Below, one piece after another: positions 31,917 through 42,339 of a stretch of DNA of 64,000 bases (positions are counted from its first letter, which is position 1; each line of letters starts with the position of its first letter). The position numbers were made by a program, and so were the translations under genes. The stretch comes from Aspidapion aeneum (taxonomy: Eukaryota > Arthropoda > Insecta > Coleoptera > Brentidae), in assembly GCA_963576565.1 (NCBI GenBank), contig OY755047.1, positions 21,211,171-21,275,170 on the forward strand, given 5' to 3'. The notes under the pieces are model-generated. The model saw only the letters and a list, made by a program, of their open reading frames with translations, was not told the origin of the DNA and searched no databases.

Positions 31917-33332
31917 CGCAGCCAACGATAAAGACCGGCCATGGCGCGTTATAAGCAAGTCGGCGGTCACGTGATCTTAGGAGTCCCAGGATTCTTATTG
32001 TATTGCTTAATATATTATATGTTTTTACACAATTTAAAAAATTTTTGTTCTTTTATAGGCAAAAATTGAAAAAAATATTTTGCTGATATATGTGTTTATT
32101 ATGGATAAAAGAACTGAACCTATAAAATAAAAAATTATACAAAATTTGCACTCTAATATCTTCAAGTACATATATTAGGTACATAATATCGTTAGTAACT
32201 TCAAATCTACACAAGTCTTTCAAAATTGGACATATCAAACCTAAGCTTTTAGTTTTTTAATTTTTCTTTGACTGTCATCATCTTTGAGTTCTTATTCAAA
32301 GATTTATTAGCAGACACTAAATCATTGTGCTTTTTAATAAAATTATTTTAAAAAACTTTACATGCCCTTAAACTAATTTTTTCAAGCTTTGACAACAGTT
32401 TTTCTCCACAAAAACACTCGCTAGAGTTATCTGAAGAAAAATTTTCAATATAAAACATTTCACAATAATTTATTAAAAAGAAACAAGTGATTTTGTGAAT
32501 AAGTGAGATGGTTTTCCCATTCAATGAACTGAATGTAGTGGTCGTCAATAATTTTTTGAAAAATTACCTTTACAAAGTTTAATATCTATTTCAATAAAGT
32601 GTAAGTAAACTACCAACTCATGTTCTTTTAAAAGCTGTATCTTACTTTTTAAATATTTCACACTACCAGAGAGATTACTATCTGTTAACAATATTTTACA
32701 AATCAGTTTTTTAATATTGCGAGGGTGCAGAAGACATATTACCTTAGAATTGTAAATTGACGTGTATGCACTGGATAACTGGATAAACAAAGATGAAGCC
32801 AACATTAAAGTGTATCCACCATATCTTCGCTTCTCAGGTTACCTTTTCAAGAGACCTAATTGTTCAATACGAAATGACAACTGAACACATTTTTCACTCT
32901 CACTATCGAAAATGTCACTAAGGATGTCTATTACTTGATCAATCTTATCCAAGATCTTATCTTTTACCACTTCTTTCCCGTTTGCAACATATTAGGTTTT
33001 AGTTTTATAGTTGGACCGACAAAAAACAACAATAATTACACGTTCGCGGCATTGTTTATCTTATAGGTATTTTCTTTATAATTTACTCATTAGGCATTAA
33101 TTATTTTAACGCAGCCCACTACAGTCTTTTTCGTGGGCTGCGGTATTTTAATAACTTCGATAAAATTCACATAAAATTCGTGCCTGAATTAAAAAAAAAT
33201 CGAAGTAAACAAACATACCAAAACTGAACACACACGTTTTATAATGACAGCGGGCCGTGAGGCGTTTTTTTGTGGGACTCCTACGGTCACGTGAGATTTC
33301 CGCGCCCGGGCCGGTCTTTCTCGTGGGCTGCC
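31917..33332 (-). mobile_element. P-like DNA transposon with intact 8-bp duplication
   Basis: GGCGAGTG occurs at 31909-31916 and 33333-33340. Between them are inverted ends of about 65 bases: CGCAGCCAACGATAAAGACC on the left against GGCAGCCCACGAGAAAGACC read from the right, then further matches including GGTCACGTGA and AGGAGTCCCA. An 8-bp duplication is the rule for P elements. The minus-strand relic at 32348-32805 looks like a THAP9/P-type transposase. The right end stops about 60 bases from the donor site of uex exon 5. Confidence 0.75.
32348..32805 (-). pseudogene. Degenerate P/THAP9-like transposase fragment
   Basis: Two abutting ORF pieces on the minus strand. LASSLFIQLSSAYTSIYNSK, LLHPRNIKKLICKILL and VKYLKSKIQLLKEHELVVYL recall the segment of P/THAP9 transposases just before the first catalytic aspartate (hydrophobic run, LPHPR..K.L, then YL...L...E...V). 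The frame is broken at about 32545 and no THAP zinc finger or complete catalytic triad can be read. The assignment is a resemblance supported by the 8-bp duplication. A different DNA transposon is possible. Confidence 0.45.
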
Positions 33333-33403
33333 GGCGAGTGTCAGTATGACGTCAACAAAACGAAGCCCGTTCGTTTTAAAAGGTCTGCGTAGCATTTACT
33401 CAC

Positions 33404-33656
33404 CCAAATTTAAACCAGACATCAAACAGGAAAAGGCTAGACAAATAAGAATAATGCAGATCTGCGCCCAAAACGGCAGAATTTTCTCGTAGGTCCTTAG
33501 CCTCAACCATTTCTCAGGCCCTTGATGTCGGAAGGTTTCCGAGCTGGACGCTAGAGGTCCTTCTTTCACGCAAATGTAGAGGTCGCTGCCTGAACTTGCG
33601 GAAGGTAAGTTGACTTTCACTAGGACGCTGTGTGGGTTGTATGAGTTGTTTTCAAT
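33404..33656 (-). CDS. uex: uex exon 5: second ectodomain module end and TM1
   Basis: Residues 364-447, entered in phase 0 (acceptor GTTGTTTTACAG, AG at 33657-33658) and left in phase 1 (TTGG|GTGAGT). It starts IENNSYNPHSVLVKVNLPSA and contains SDLYICVKEG (cysteine 392), ETFRHQGPEKWLRLRTYEKI, then the first membrane helix PFWAQICIILICLAFSCLMS running into GLNLG, the conserved SGLNLGLM signature completed by exon 6. The LYIC...HQG.....L..Y arrangement immediately ahead of the first helix is the standard CNNM extracellular domain. It resembles exon 2. Confidence 0.95.
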
Positions 33657-34009
33657 CTGTAAAACAACGAATTCACTTAAGAATCCTGCCGGGCAACGAA
33701 AGACTTCTTTTTTCATTTGCTAGATTTTTAAAACAATCAAATAATGGAAATTTAAAAAAAAATCGGCTTTACCCTTTTTAGATGTTCTTGTCAAACGAAT
33801 AAACAGAAACATTTAAACCACTATATATTATAATAAACCTACATACACGGGACAGTATCTAAATTTTAAGTCTAATCATTCAATATTGCTATGAAACAAG
33901 AACTTATAAGAAGTTTGTATTTAAGAACCGTAAATATTTGTAGTAATAATAAATAATTAATCAAAGAAATCTACAACATTAAAAAGGACTAACAACAGAA
34001 TGGTTATTC

Positions 34010-34140
34010 AGAGAAATTAATAAACTTAGCGTTCTCTAAAATTAAAAACAATCCAAACGTAGCAAATTCTCACAATAATAATCCGTTGGGTGTTATTCAC
34101 ATCTTCTGTATAATACAGCGAGATATTCAAAAAACTGCAA
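34010..34140 (+). pseudogene. Penelope-like element fragment
   Basis: AATAATAATCCGTTGGGTGT, preceded by TCTCTAAAATTAAAAACAA and CAAATTCTCA, is nearly identical to 60597-60660, which leads into a GIY-YIG domain. Here the similarity fades after about 34105. Confidence 0.65.
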
Positions 34141-34309
34141 GAGCTAAAGTGGAAAAACAAACAAAACATTCAAAGCATACTCTGTAGATCAGTAACGAAG
34201 CGAGGACCTATGTCCATGTTCATAGAAACTAATAGTTTTAAAAAGGTAAGCCAGAGATTCACCCCTCTTTTGAAACACCCTGATTGGTAGTAAACTTAAA
34301 TACACTTAC

Positions 34310-34500
34310 CTTAAATACTTTTGGAACTGGCAGTGCGCAGTTGTCGCCAAAATTACCGGCTTCTGAGGTAAAAGTGATAATCATGGTTTCGGTGAATCCC
34401 TCGCCGAAAAGCCGGATGTAGTGATCGAGGTTTGACAGGACCTCGAAAACTCCGTCATCTTCAAATGTCGGTTCTTTAGAGCTGGTTTCGAATCGCATAC
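34310..34500 (-). CDS. uex: uex exon 4: second ectodomain module start
   Basis: Completes the glycine begun in exon 3 and encodes residues 301-363: MRFETSSKEPTFEDDGVFEV, then LDHYIRLFGEGFTETMIITF and NFGDNCALPVPKVFK. The I.....(V/F)E....YIRLFG.GF......I.FT pattern is the normal start of the CNNM extracellular domain. Cysteine 354 is 22 residues after glycine 332 and 38 before cysteine 392 of exon 5. The acceptor is ATTTATTTAG (AG at 34501-34502) and the donor is AAG|GTAAGTG. Confidence 0.93.
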
Positions 34501-34772
34501 CTAAATAAATAAAATGCTTAGTGATAGATCCCCGCTAAAAGGCTTGATTGCATAAATTCAGAAAATTTATAAAAGAACAAAGTTGAAGGATTGTTTAAAT
34601 AAAACTCGTTTCGACGACTGCGCAGTATCAAGAGGGGCGGAACGTTGGCGGCAATTTTTCTTATAGATTTAGACAACGCCGCCACCCCTAGAGGTCGCTG
34701 TGATAAACAAGCATAGTACAAGCTGCCACCCCTAGAACTCGCCATGGTGAATAGGCAATAAAGACTAATATC

Positions 34773-34890
34773 GGGTGTCCATTAAGCGTATTATTTCTTT
34801 TTTTGAGCTCTGATTAGTTGATTTAAAAATTTGAGCCAATCAAAGCCTGATAAAAAAAATTCGCTCGGATAATACGCTCAATGGACAGCC
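34773..34890. mobile_element. Short palindromic MITE
   Basis: GGGTGTCCATTAAGCGTATT at the left and AATACGCTCAATGGACAGCC at the right are inverted copies with a few changes, 118 bases apart end to end. Confidence 0.8.
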
Positions 34891-35042
34891 GGCTTAACGC
34901 TCCGTCAAATGTTTGCTGTGTTCTAAGACAACTGGCGCTTAAAAGGCAAATTGCATGCGCCGTTCTCTCATAAATCGGGAGTGTCAAAGATGGCCTTGGT
35001 CAATCACTATAAAAATGGCGGATATCTATTTCGTCTCATTCC

Positions 35043-35597
35043 ACGTACGTAAATATATCTGTACCGCTAAAGCGTATTAAAACCATTAATGGAAAATGAC
35101 TGCTGCCAGCGTTCCGCCATATTCGATTCAAATGAACCCAATCGTATGGCTTGGATTAAAAAAGCAAACGCTTTCAGTAAAATTTGAAAGGGATTGCTTT
35201 CAAATGACGTTGACAATTTGTCAATGCGGTGATTTGACATTGTCAAAATTGGGGTTAATTTTTATTTTTGATTTACATTTTTTGGAACGCAAAGCCATTA
35301 TCCTAAGTTGATGTAGCTGCTTACTTGGCATTTTTTTAAACAAATTAAAAGGTGAGTTGATGTAGCTGCTTACTTCACATTTTTTAAAACAAATTAAAAG
35401 GTATTTATCCTATGGTAACTGATAAAAAGTGTTTTAAATTTAGAAAAGAGATGGCGCTGAAAGCGCGGCACTTATTATCAGTAGCCTGAATTTATCCAAG
35501 CCATACGGTTGGGTTCATTTGAAATCCAACATGCCGGCACGCCTGTAGCAGTTATATTTAGAGACTTTCCTAGTACAGATATATTTTAGACGTACGT
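35043..35597. mobile_element. Family D terminal-inverted-repeat element
   Basis: Starts ACGTACGTAAATATATCTGT and ends ACAGATATATTTTAGACGTACGT (read with spacing). Inside, TTGACAATTTGTCAATGC and ATCCAAGCCATACG match 13587-14067 and 14880-15020. A tandem ~52-bp block containing TGATGTAGCTGCTTACTT is duplicated at 35309-35400. Confidence 0.8.
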
Positions 35598-35816
35598 GTC
35601 CAATTCCCTTCAGTTGGCGCAGTGTTCTGTTTAATCTATTATATCGGTCTATTGTCTGATCCTAGCACAATTTCGATTGAAAATTGTTCACAAAGGCTTT
35701 TTTCAGATCTACACAGGTGTTATTTTTCCCTCTGTCGTGAATATTTTTGCAGTGCGTCGCTGGTGAAACAACTAAATTCTTGTTTTTTTTTTATCTCTTT
35801 TAATTTTTTATATCTG

Positions 35817-36340
35817 GGCTCTAGTACAAAATAGCGCAGGACAAAATAGCGTGGAAAAAATAGCGCAGGACAAAATAGCGCAGGACAAAATGGCGCAGGA
35901 CAAAATAGCGCAGGACAAAATAGCGCAAACAATTTAAAATGGCGTATGGCCAAAATAGCGCCGGTCAAAATAGCGCACGCTAAAAAATCCCAAGTCGATT
36001 TGCCGATTTGCCCTGTCCAGACGAAGTGGACCAGGGGCCGAGGATAGGTTAAGTTAGTATCCCAACCTGACCCGATTAGGTTGGGATACTAACTTAACCT
36101 ATCCTCGGCCCCTGGTCCACTTCGGCTGGGGCAATTTGATTGATAAGATTAGGCCTTCACTATTTCAGTAATGCGCTATTTTAGTATATTTTTGAGATCT
36201 GCGCTATTTTGTCCTGCGCTATTTTGTCCCGCGCTATTTTGTCCTGCGCTATTTTGTACTGCGCTATTTTGTCCTGCGCTATTTTATCCCGCACTATTTT
36301 GTCCGCGCTATTTTATCCTGCGCTATTTTGTACCAGAGCC
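35817..36340. mobile_element. Foldback element with tandem 15-bp repeats, 8-bp target duplication
   Basis: TATATCTG flanks it at 35809-35816 and 36341-36348. The inverted ends begin GGCTCTAGTACAAAATAGCG and, from the right, GGCTCTGGTACAAAATAGCG. Each arm is a head-to-tail array of the 15-mer ACAAAATAGCGCAGG (about eight imperfect units on each side), and the centre is a perfect hairpin. ORFs such as 36171-36515 merely translate the 15-mer array (CPALF repeats). No transposase. An 8-bp duplication is compatible with hAT or P mobilisation. Confidence 0.88.
36022..36124. repeat. Perfect 47-bp stem with 9-base loop
   Basis: Bases 36022-36068 are exactly complementary to 36078-36124 (outer end CGAAGTGGACCAGGGGCCGA). 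The loop is GACCCGATT. It is the centre of the foldback element and is markedly more GC-rich than its surroundings. Confidence 0.95.
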
Positions 36341-36366
36341 TATATCTGCTATGCTACCAATATCTC

Positions 36367-36752
36367 GAGACCCTGTATCTATGACAAATTTTAAAGAAAT
36401 AGAGACGCGACAAACCCGTCAAAGTCACCCAAACTCACATTTTTTGGTTATGTTATTTTCTTACCAACTTCATTGGCGTTTCACTAAAATAATTTATGTT
36501 GTCACCGGTGAGTGACATCAATTATCATGCTACATATAAATAAACCTGTTTGTCTGTCACCCCTTGTTTGTCAAAAATCGTTTATTTTTATTTTGCGACG
36601 CTTACGAATTAACAAGGACCAAAGGTGCGTCTCTCTCCAAACAAGGCTAGAGTATAGAGGACCGATACTACCCTCCTTTGATTTTGACCTAAATAAATTT
36701 AACTTTGATAAGTTTGGCGCGTCTTTAAAAGATGTCATACATACAGGGTCTC
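36367..36752. mobile_element. Family H element, copy 2
   Basis: GAGACCCTGTATCTATGACA at the left and TGTCATACATACAGGGTCTC then TA at the right. The interior is collinear with 30414-30910. It lies only about 20 bases from the target duplication of the preceding foldback. Confidence 0.82.
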
Positions 36753-37300
36753 TACCGTTATCCAGAAATAAACTAAAAAACGATTTTCTGTAAATTGATA
36801 GATTTTTAAATAAGGTCGGCCATTTAGCAACACGTTTTCTTTTTTTTTTGTTTGATAACGGTCGCAAGAGATTAAAAAAATTCTAAGTGAAACAAGAAAA
36901 TCATTGTTCGAATCCAGCGGCGCAATGCATAAAAGTATAGGAGAAAAAAGGAGACATTGCGCCAGACAGAATATTTTTCTATAGATTTTTGCTATCATTT
37001 AACGACACCCCTTTTGTTGATATATTTGAATATCCCATCTTGACTTTTTTTGAAAATGTGATAAGTTTTCGAGAAAATCACAAGAAACTGATTTTTAGAA
37101 CATTTGGGGCTTTATATCTAGCGAAGCTCAAGGAGGATTTTGGCGGAGGATACAAAAATCCAGCTTGCACCTATTTTTTTCCAGATGAATTCCTAATATA
37201 TTAGATATCAATGGGCTATATTAAATATCAATATATTTATTTTGACTCTTCAAATGTAGAAAGAATAAAAGGCCATTTAAAAGTGTGCGAGTGTACATAC

Positions 37301-37440
37301 CTCTAACCCGAATCTTCGAAGAGGCAGTATTATGGGGGGGCAAATTTTCTATAGGGAATACATTGAAGTCCAAGGAAGAAGCCGTGCTGTTCTCTTGACG
37401 ACGTAATCGGGGTTCGAGGGTCGCATAGGCCAGGGGCGGA
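37301..37440 (-). CDS. uex: uex exon 3: linker between ectodomain modules
   Basis: Completes an isoleucine codon begun in exon 2, encodes residues 254-299 and ends with the first base of a glycine codon. It reads PPLAYATLEPRLRRQENSTA, then SSLDFNVFPIENLPPHNTAS and SKIRVRG. NST is a potential N-glycosylation site. The acceptor is TTATTTCTTTTAG (AG at 37441-37442) and the donor is AGAG|GTATGTAC. Its entry phase (2) does not fit exon 1 directly, which is what led to exon 2. The IRVRGMRFE junction with exon 4 matches the I.G.R.E start of the canonical CNNM ectodomain. Confidence 0.85.
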
Positions 37441-37659
37441 CTAAAAGAAATAATAATTAATGATAAGCCTGTAAAATTAACCATGCAAATAAACGAGCAG
37501 TTTTCAAATTGCATAATCGCAATTTTTAGAGCGACAAATTTATCCTTACTTTACAAGCCTGCATATTTTATTAAACAAAATCAGATAAGGAAACCATCTC
37601 TACCCAATCTTCATTGGCTTTTTGAGATTTTACTGCTTTGTAGAGTATGCAAGGACTAT

Positions 37660-38270
37660 TTGCAAGAATCTGGGGACACGGCAGTGCCCCGCCAAGTTTG
37701 CGCGAACACTGCTCTATTATCTCTTCTTGTAACATTTCAGCCCATATTTGACCTATCTAAAACTCTACTTCGGAATGAGCCAAAAAACTTGCAGTCGTAG
37801 ATCTTTATAGAATTAACAATCACACACACTCACTCACTCACCTACTCACACATGTATAGATCATCAAAATTCTACTGGACAATACTTCCAGACATGCGAC
37901 AAAGCTGAAATTTGCCACACTGATAGAAATTGTGACCAAACCCTTGGAAAAAATCAAAACATGGAAAATTATGTCAAAGTAACATTCCCCACATCCAGAA
38001 GCGCCACAGAGCTGAGCTTTGGCAGACTTATAGGAACTATGATAAAACCATAGGAAAAAATTAAAAATCAACAACAATATTCCACATAATTTACTACTTT
38101 AAAACTTAAATATTTTCTAAATCCTTTAAAAAAGGAGTGAAATCATAACAAAAACATTTGATGTAAAAAAAAGCCAAGTACGCGAAAATGGTATTCCGTA
38201 AAAAGAATTGATATAAAACTAAAGCCAAGTTCTCTAATACAAATTTAAAAATGAAAGATTCTTACTAGTT
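37660..38270 (+). mobile_element. Family C element, forward orientation
   Basis: Contains GGACACGGCAGTGCCCCGCC, ATTTCAGCCCATATTTGACC, ACTCACTCACCTACTCACAC, GAGCTGAGCTTTGGCAGACT and AAGCCAAGTACGCGAAAATG. The last is the uninterrupted version of the Tigger target at 26770. Confidence 0.78.
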
Positions 38271-38396
38271 TGAAAATGTTTTTCTAAACTTAGCTATTAC
38301 GGCTGCAAATGACTTAGGCACAGGGCTAAATAAAACATAAAGAAGTTTGGCTGTAATAGCAACGCAGAAAATACTCTGCCAATCTATGGGCACCTA

Positions 38397-39042
38397 AGCT
38401 CACACTAGGTACTATAATTATAGTGTACGTGTGAGTTAATATATAACTAAAAACTGAAATATATTTTATTGAACTTCAGACTCAATTACCTTTCGTTTGA
38501 TACCACACAAGCCATGTTTTGACTTAAACTTTAATTTTTCAAATCTACCCCCACCTTTTTTTTTTAACTAAAATGTATTTTGTTTAACTCCAGACTCAAT
38601 TACCTTTCGTTTGATATCACACACGCCATATTTCCACATAAACACTAATTTTTTTAATTTACCCCCACCCTTTTTTTAAAAGTAAAATGTATTTTATTTA
38701 ACTCCAGACGCAATTACCTTTCGTTTGATATCACACACGCCATATTTTTACATAAACTCTAATTTTTGATATATATACCCCCACCCTTTTATTTGGCTCG
38801 TGTTCGGTGGATTTTGTTCATTTTTAAATGGGACCATCTCGACCGAAAACCCAGCGTAGGTACCAAATTTCATTAAAATCGGGCAAGCGGTTTTTGAGTT
38901 ATGCGCGTTGGTCGTTACAGACAGACATACAGACAGACAGACAGACAGACGGCGCAACAAAAAAGTTTCAAAATCATCTGAAACGCAAAGATAAATATAA
39001 AAATTTTGAAATCGGAGCAACTACTATAGTGTAGTGTGAGCT
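38397..39042. mobile_element. Family B element, copy 1
   Basis: Ends AGCTCACAC...GTGTGAGCT. Three tandem units of about 115 bases (starting near 38456, 38571 and 38684) each contain ATTACCTTTCGTTTGATA(T/C)C, CACACGCCATATTT and ACCCCCACCC. A common 3' part (TATGCGCGTTGGTCGTTACA, an AGAC microsatellite at 38931-38955, AAAAGTTTCAAAATCATCTG) follows. Confidence 0.85.
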
Positions 39043-39559
39043 AAAAAATATTTCTAGACTAGTAAGAACCTTTCATTTTGAAATTTGTATTGGAGAACTA
39101 CTTTGTTTGTTGTTTGAATGTTTCAAGCTTTTTTCGCAGCAATTCCAGACTTTTTCAGAACATATTCACAATTTGCGGACTTTTTCTTGATACATTTAAG
39201 ATGTATCAAGGAACTTTTCCAATTTGTAAGGTTCAATTAAAATCTGTATTTTGTGTTTTTTTTTAATTTCTCTACAGCTAGTAATGATACAATTTGAGTA
39301 AGAAAATCCTGTCACAAAGGTAATTACGTTTAACAGCAACAATTTTATTGTCGTAAAAAAAAACCTAAACAAAACCCTGAACAATCTAACTATCTGCCAC
39401 TAATACGAAAGATAATGTATTTTTTTTAAATATATGACTCAGGAATCGATGTTTATTGTCTGTTTATCACAAATTCTTGTTAAGTAGGTATGTGTAATTT
39501 ATATTAGGTGCTGAATGACCTGTTTATATGTGATATGGCATCAGTATAAATCGGGTAGC

Positions 39560-39780
39560 GGAAATTTGTTCAAAAGCATTTGTTCGAATTTCTTTGTACA
39601 AGCAGAAAATTGTTCAAAAACAATTTCTTCAAACGGAAATTCGTTTCAAAATATTGTCTTCGAACGAAAACTTGTTCGAAAATATTTTCCCCAAACGGCA
39701 ATTTGTTCAAAAACATTTTGTTCGTATGAAAATTTGTTCAAAAGCATTTTCTACAAACAAAATTTTTTTCAAAATTTTTT
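39560..39780. repeat. ~31-bp minisatellite
   Basis: Seven or so imperfect copies of a unit like AATTTGTTCAAAAACATTTT plus CTTCGAACG. Two plus-strand ORFs (39515-39811 and 39594-39824) read through in different frames and are by-products of the repeat. Confidence 0.85.
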
Positions 39781-40014
39781 TTTTGGACGACAAAAGGAGA
39801 ACAGAATCTAATTTAAGGAAATAATTTTTCGAAAAAATGTTATTTAAGAAAAATCTTATCAAAAAATGTCACTAATAGAAAATTAGAGTTTTTAAAAAAT
39901 AAGAACTAAACTCTAACATTTTAATCTCCTGTAGCTTGGTAACAACGCGTTTTACCAAAAAATTCAAAAATACAAAAAAGTCCTAAAATGACACAAGAAA
40001 CCACTCACTCTTTT

Positions 40015-40513
40015 ACCTTCCTAGCCCGCGCAGCAGTGGCTAGAGAAGATATTATTTTCGACGATTTTTTTTTTGGGATAACGCAGAAAATGTGTTATTT
40101 GGATGTATTTTGACCTATCTTAGCAATATCGTCGTGATATCTGTGTGTGTGCGTGCGTGTATCTGTCTGTAACACGATAGCTCCTGAACCACTGAACCGA
40201 TTTTAATAAAATGTTCAGGTAATATAGTGTTCGACACTCTAACGAGCTGATTATATTTTGGTCAAAATCCATTAATGCTACTGACAGTTTTTCAGTTTTT
40301 TGACAATTAATTTGTTTTTTAAATGCTAACTTTTGAACGGAGCATCGGATCAATATGGAGTTTTCGTAACATGATCACATTTTTCTCAATAATTTGTGTT
40401 ATAACCAAAAACTTCGTAGGAGCTTTCGTTTCTAAGATATTTACATAAAACTGTTTTAAGGTTAATATATCATGGAGTTCACTTAAAGTGTGCTAATAGG
40501 CTAGCCAGGAAGG
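40015..40513 (+). mobile_element. Family A element, forward
   Basis: Starts ACCTTCCTAGCCCGCGCAGC and ends AGGCTAGCCAGGAAGGTA, so the ends are inverted (CCTTCC...GGAAGG) and lie between TA dinucleotides. Inside are TAGCAATATCGTCGTGATAT, a GT microsatellite, TTCGACACTCTAACGAGCTG and TCATGGAGTTCACTTAAAGT. Confidence 0.85.
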
Positions 40514-40653
40514 TATATTCAGGAAACACCGTGTATAATACATTTCTATTTAAAAAAAAACAAAGTTGACCTTGAAAAATTCTTGAAAAGGTTGTAGTAA
40601 GAGTAATTTTTCCCACAAAGCAACTAAAAACTTTTATATATTTTTTTAAACTA

Positions 40654-41098
40654 CCGTAAAACGAGGTTAATTTGCGCCCCCTGGTCCTACTTTGCTTCAT
40701 TGCGAAAAAAAGTTCTTAGATATTCCACATTAAAAATCTGCGCATGCACCACAACAGTCACCACGCGTGATTTATCCGTTGCGAATTTGACTTTTCAAAG
40801 ACGCGGTAGTCGCTGTTTTCCGCTTAGTCGTCTCGAGTTAATACCAGAGTGAAGTGCAGCTTGAAATTCCTTTAAAATTTGACCTCGAAAAATTTGGTGT
40901 CTAGTGCAGTTATCGATTTCTATGCAATAAAAACTTAAAAAACCAATATTTTTAAATTTTTTATTCACCATTTTGAATGGTTGGGGAAAAGTTAACTAAA
41001 TATTAGGTGTAGTTTGCGCCAACATATAAAACACCAATGTTTTTTTTTAAATGGGAAACTTTGCTCCACTTTCCAAGTTAAAAAAATATTTATAATAC

Positions 41099-41130
<32 letters not shown>

Positions 41131-41280
41131 TTTTGTAATAAAAATGTCCTTTGTTAATTACCTATACCATGTGTTTTCCATTAAAACCAAAAAAACATCT
41201 TTTATGGTATAATTTTGGTTATTTCTTTAAATTTTTCGATTTAACTCAAAAAAGCGGAGCAAGGTAACCTCGTTTTACGG
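40654..41280. mobile_element. TA-flanked inverted-repeat element
   Basis: TA at 40652-40653 and 41281-41282. The ends CCGTAAAACGAGGTTA are identical at left and (inverted) right. The interior repeats TTTGCGCC- and AAGTGGAGCAAAG-like words and holds the TAG microsatellite. No ORF. Mariner-like non-autonomous element by its TA duplication. Confidence 0.85.
41098..41131. repeat. (TAG)n microsatellite
   Basis: About eleven TAG triplets within the TA-flanked element. Confidence 0.95.
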
Positions 41281-41389
41281 TAACGTAATGTTTTTGAGAG
41301 GCTGTCTTAATTTAAATGGAGCAATATTGTGTGACAAAACATAATTATGTTTTTTATTGCAATGGAAATTTCTATTTAAATAAATGAAT

Positions 41390-41805
41390 CTATGACGGAT
41401 CTGATACCTTACCCTATTAGCACACTTCAAGTGAAGCCATGATATATCAGCCCTGAAAACAGTTTTTTGTAAATATCTCAGAAACTAAAGCCGCTACGAA
41501 GTTTTTGGTTATAACACAAATTATTGAGCAAAATATAGTCTACTATATTCCGAAAACGGCATATTGAGGCGATGCTCCGTTAAAACGTTGGCATTTTTAA
41601 AATGTTTTCATTGTCAAAAAACATTAATGGCTTATGACCAAAATCTAATCAGCTCGTTAGAGTGTCGAACACTAGTTTACCTGAAAATTTTATGAAAATC
41701 GGTTAAGCGGTTTAGCAGCTTTCGTGTTAAGGACAGAAATAATAACACACACACACACACACACACACAGACAGACATCACGACGATATTGCTAAGATAG
41801 GATTT
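41390..41805 (-). mobile_element. Family A element, reverse, truncated
   Basis: Begins at TACCTTACCCTATTAGCACA, passes CTTCAAGTGAAGCCATGATA and CTCGTTAGAGTGTCGAACAC and an AC microsatellite (41746-41768), and stops at GACGATATTGCTAAGATAGG. The CCTTCCTAGCCCGCG end is absent. Confidence 0.8.
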
Positions 41806-42339
41806 CTCCAGCACTGTGTACATACTATACCCACGTGATAATACCTCTGATTGCGGAAGTTGGCGATCATTATGACAATTATATTATTTTAAATTGTTTT
41901 TTTTTTCTGTAAAAAATCTATTTGTACTTCTAAATAAAATTAATTTAAATAAGAATCGAACGGGTCTGTTTTATGGGATATAGGTTTTGAATAAAGGCTC
42001 TCATTTTTATTGCCAAAATATCAATTATATCAGATTTAAGAGCATAGGAGCATTAATATCGCACTGAATGAAAGTTTCCAAATATTATTACGCATAGGAA
42101 TCCTGGCCGATCGCCAAAATCTCTCGAAATGTGTTTGCCGCATTATAACGGGAGATTCCGTCCCTCTAGTTTCCGTTTTTTTAGTTTTCTTTTTAGGTTT
42201 CACAAATTTTAAATGTCCTTCCAATTTAACTAGAGTCTGTTTCAAATAAATTTGACCCACATTATTTTCCAATAATAAATTACCTACTAAACTAATATGG
42301 CTTTAAACACCTATAATGCAAAATTTTAAGTGACAGTAT
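41806..42339. other. No recognised feature
   Basis: Intron 2 sequence. The minus ORF 42036-42272 has no recognisable domain. Confidence 0.5.

Noticed and set aside
36171..36515. Plus-strand ORF with CPALFCPALF repeats
   Set aside because: It is the translation of the 15-bp tandem array of a foldback element.
37221..37514. Extension of uex exon 3 to an acceptor near 37465 (TTTTACAG)
   Set aside because: It would enter in phase 1, which matches neither exon 1 nor exon 2, and would add an uncharged AT-rich stretch. The 37441 acceptor fits exon 2 exactly.
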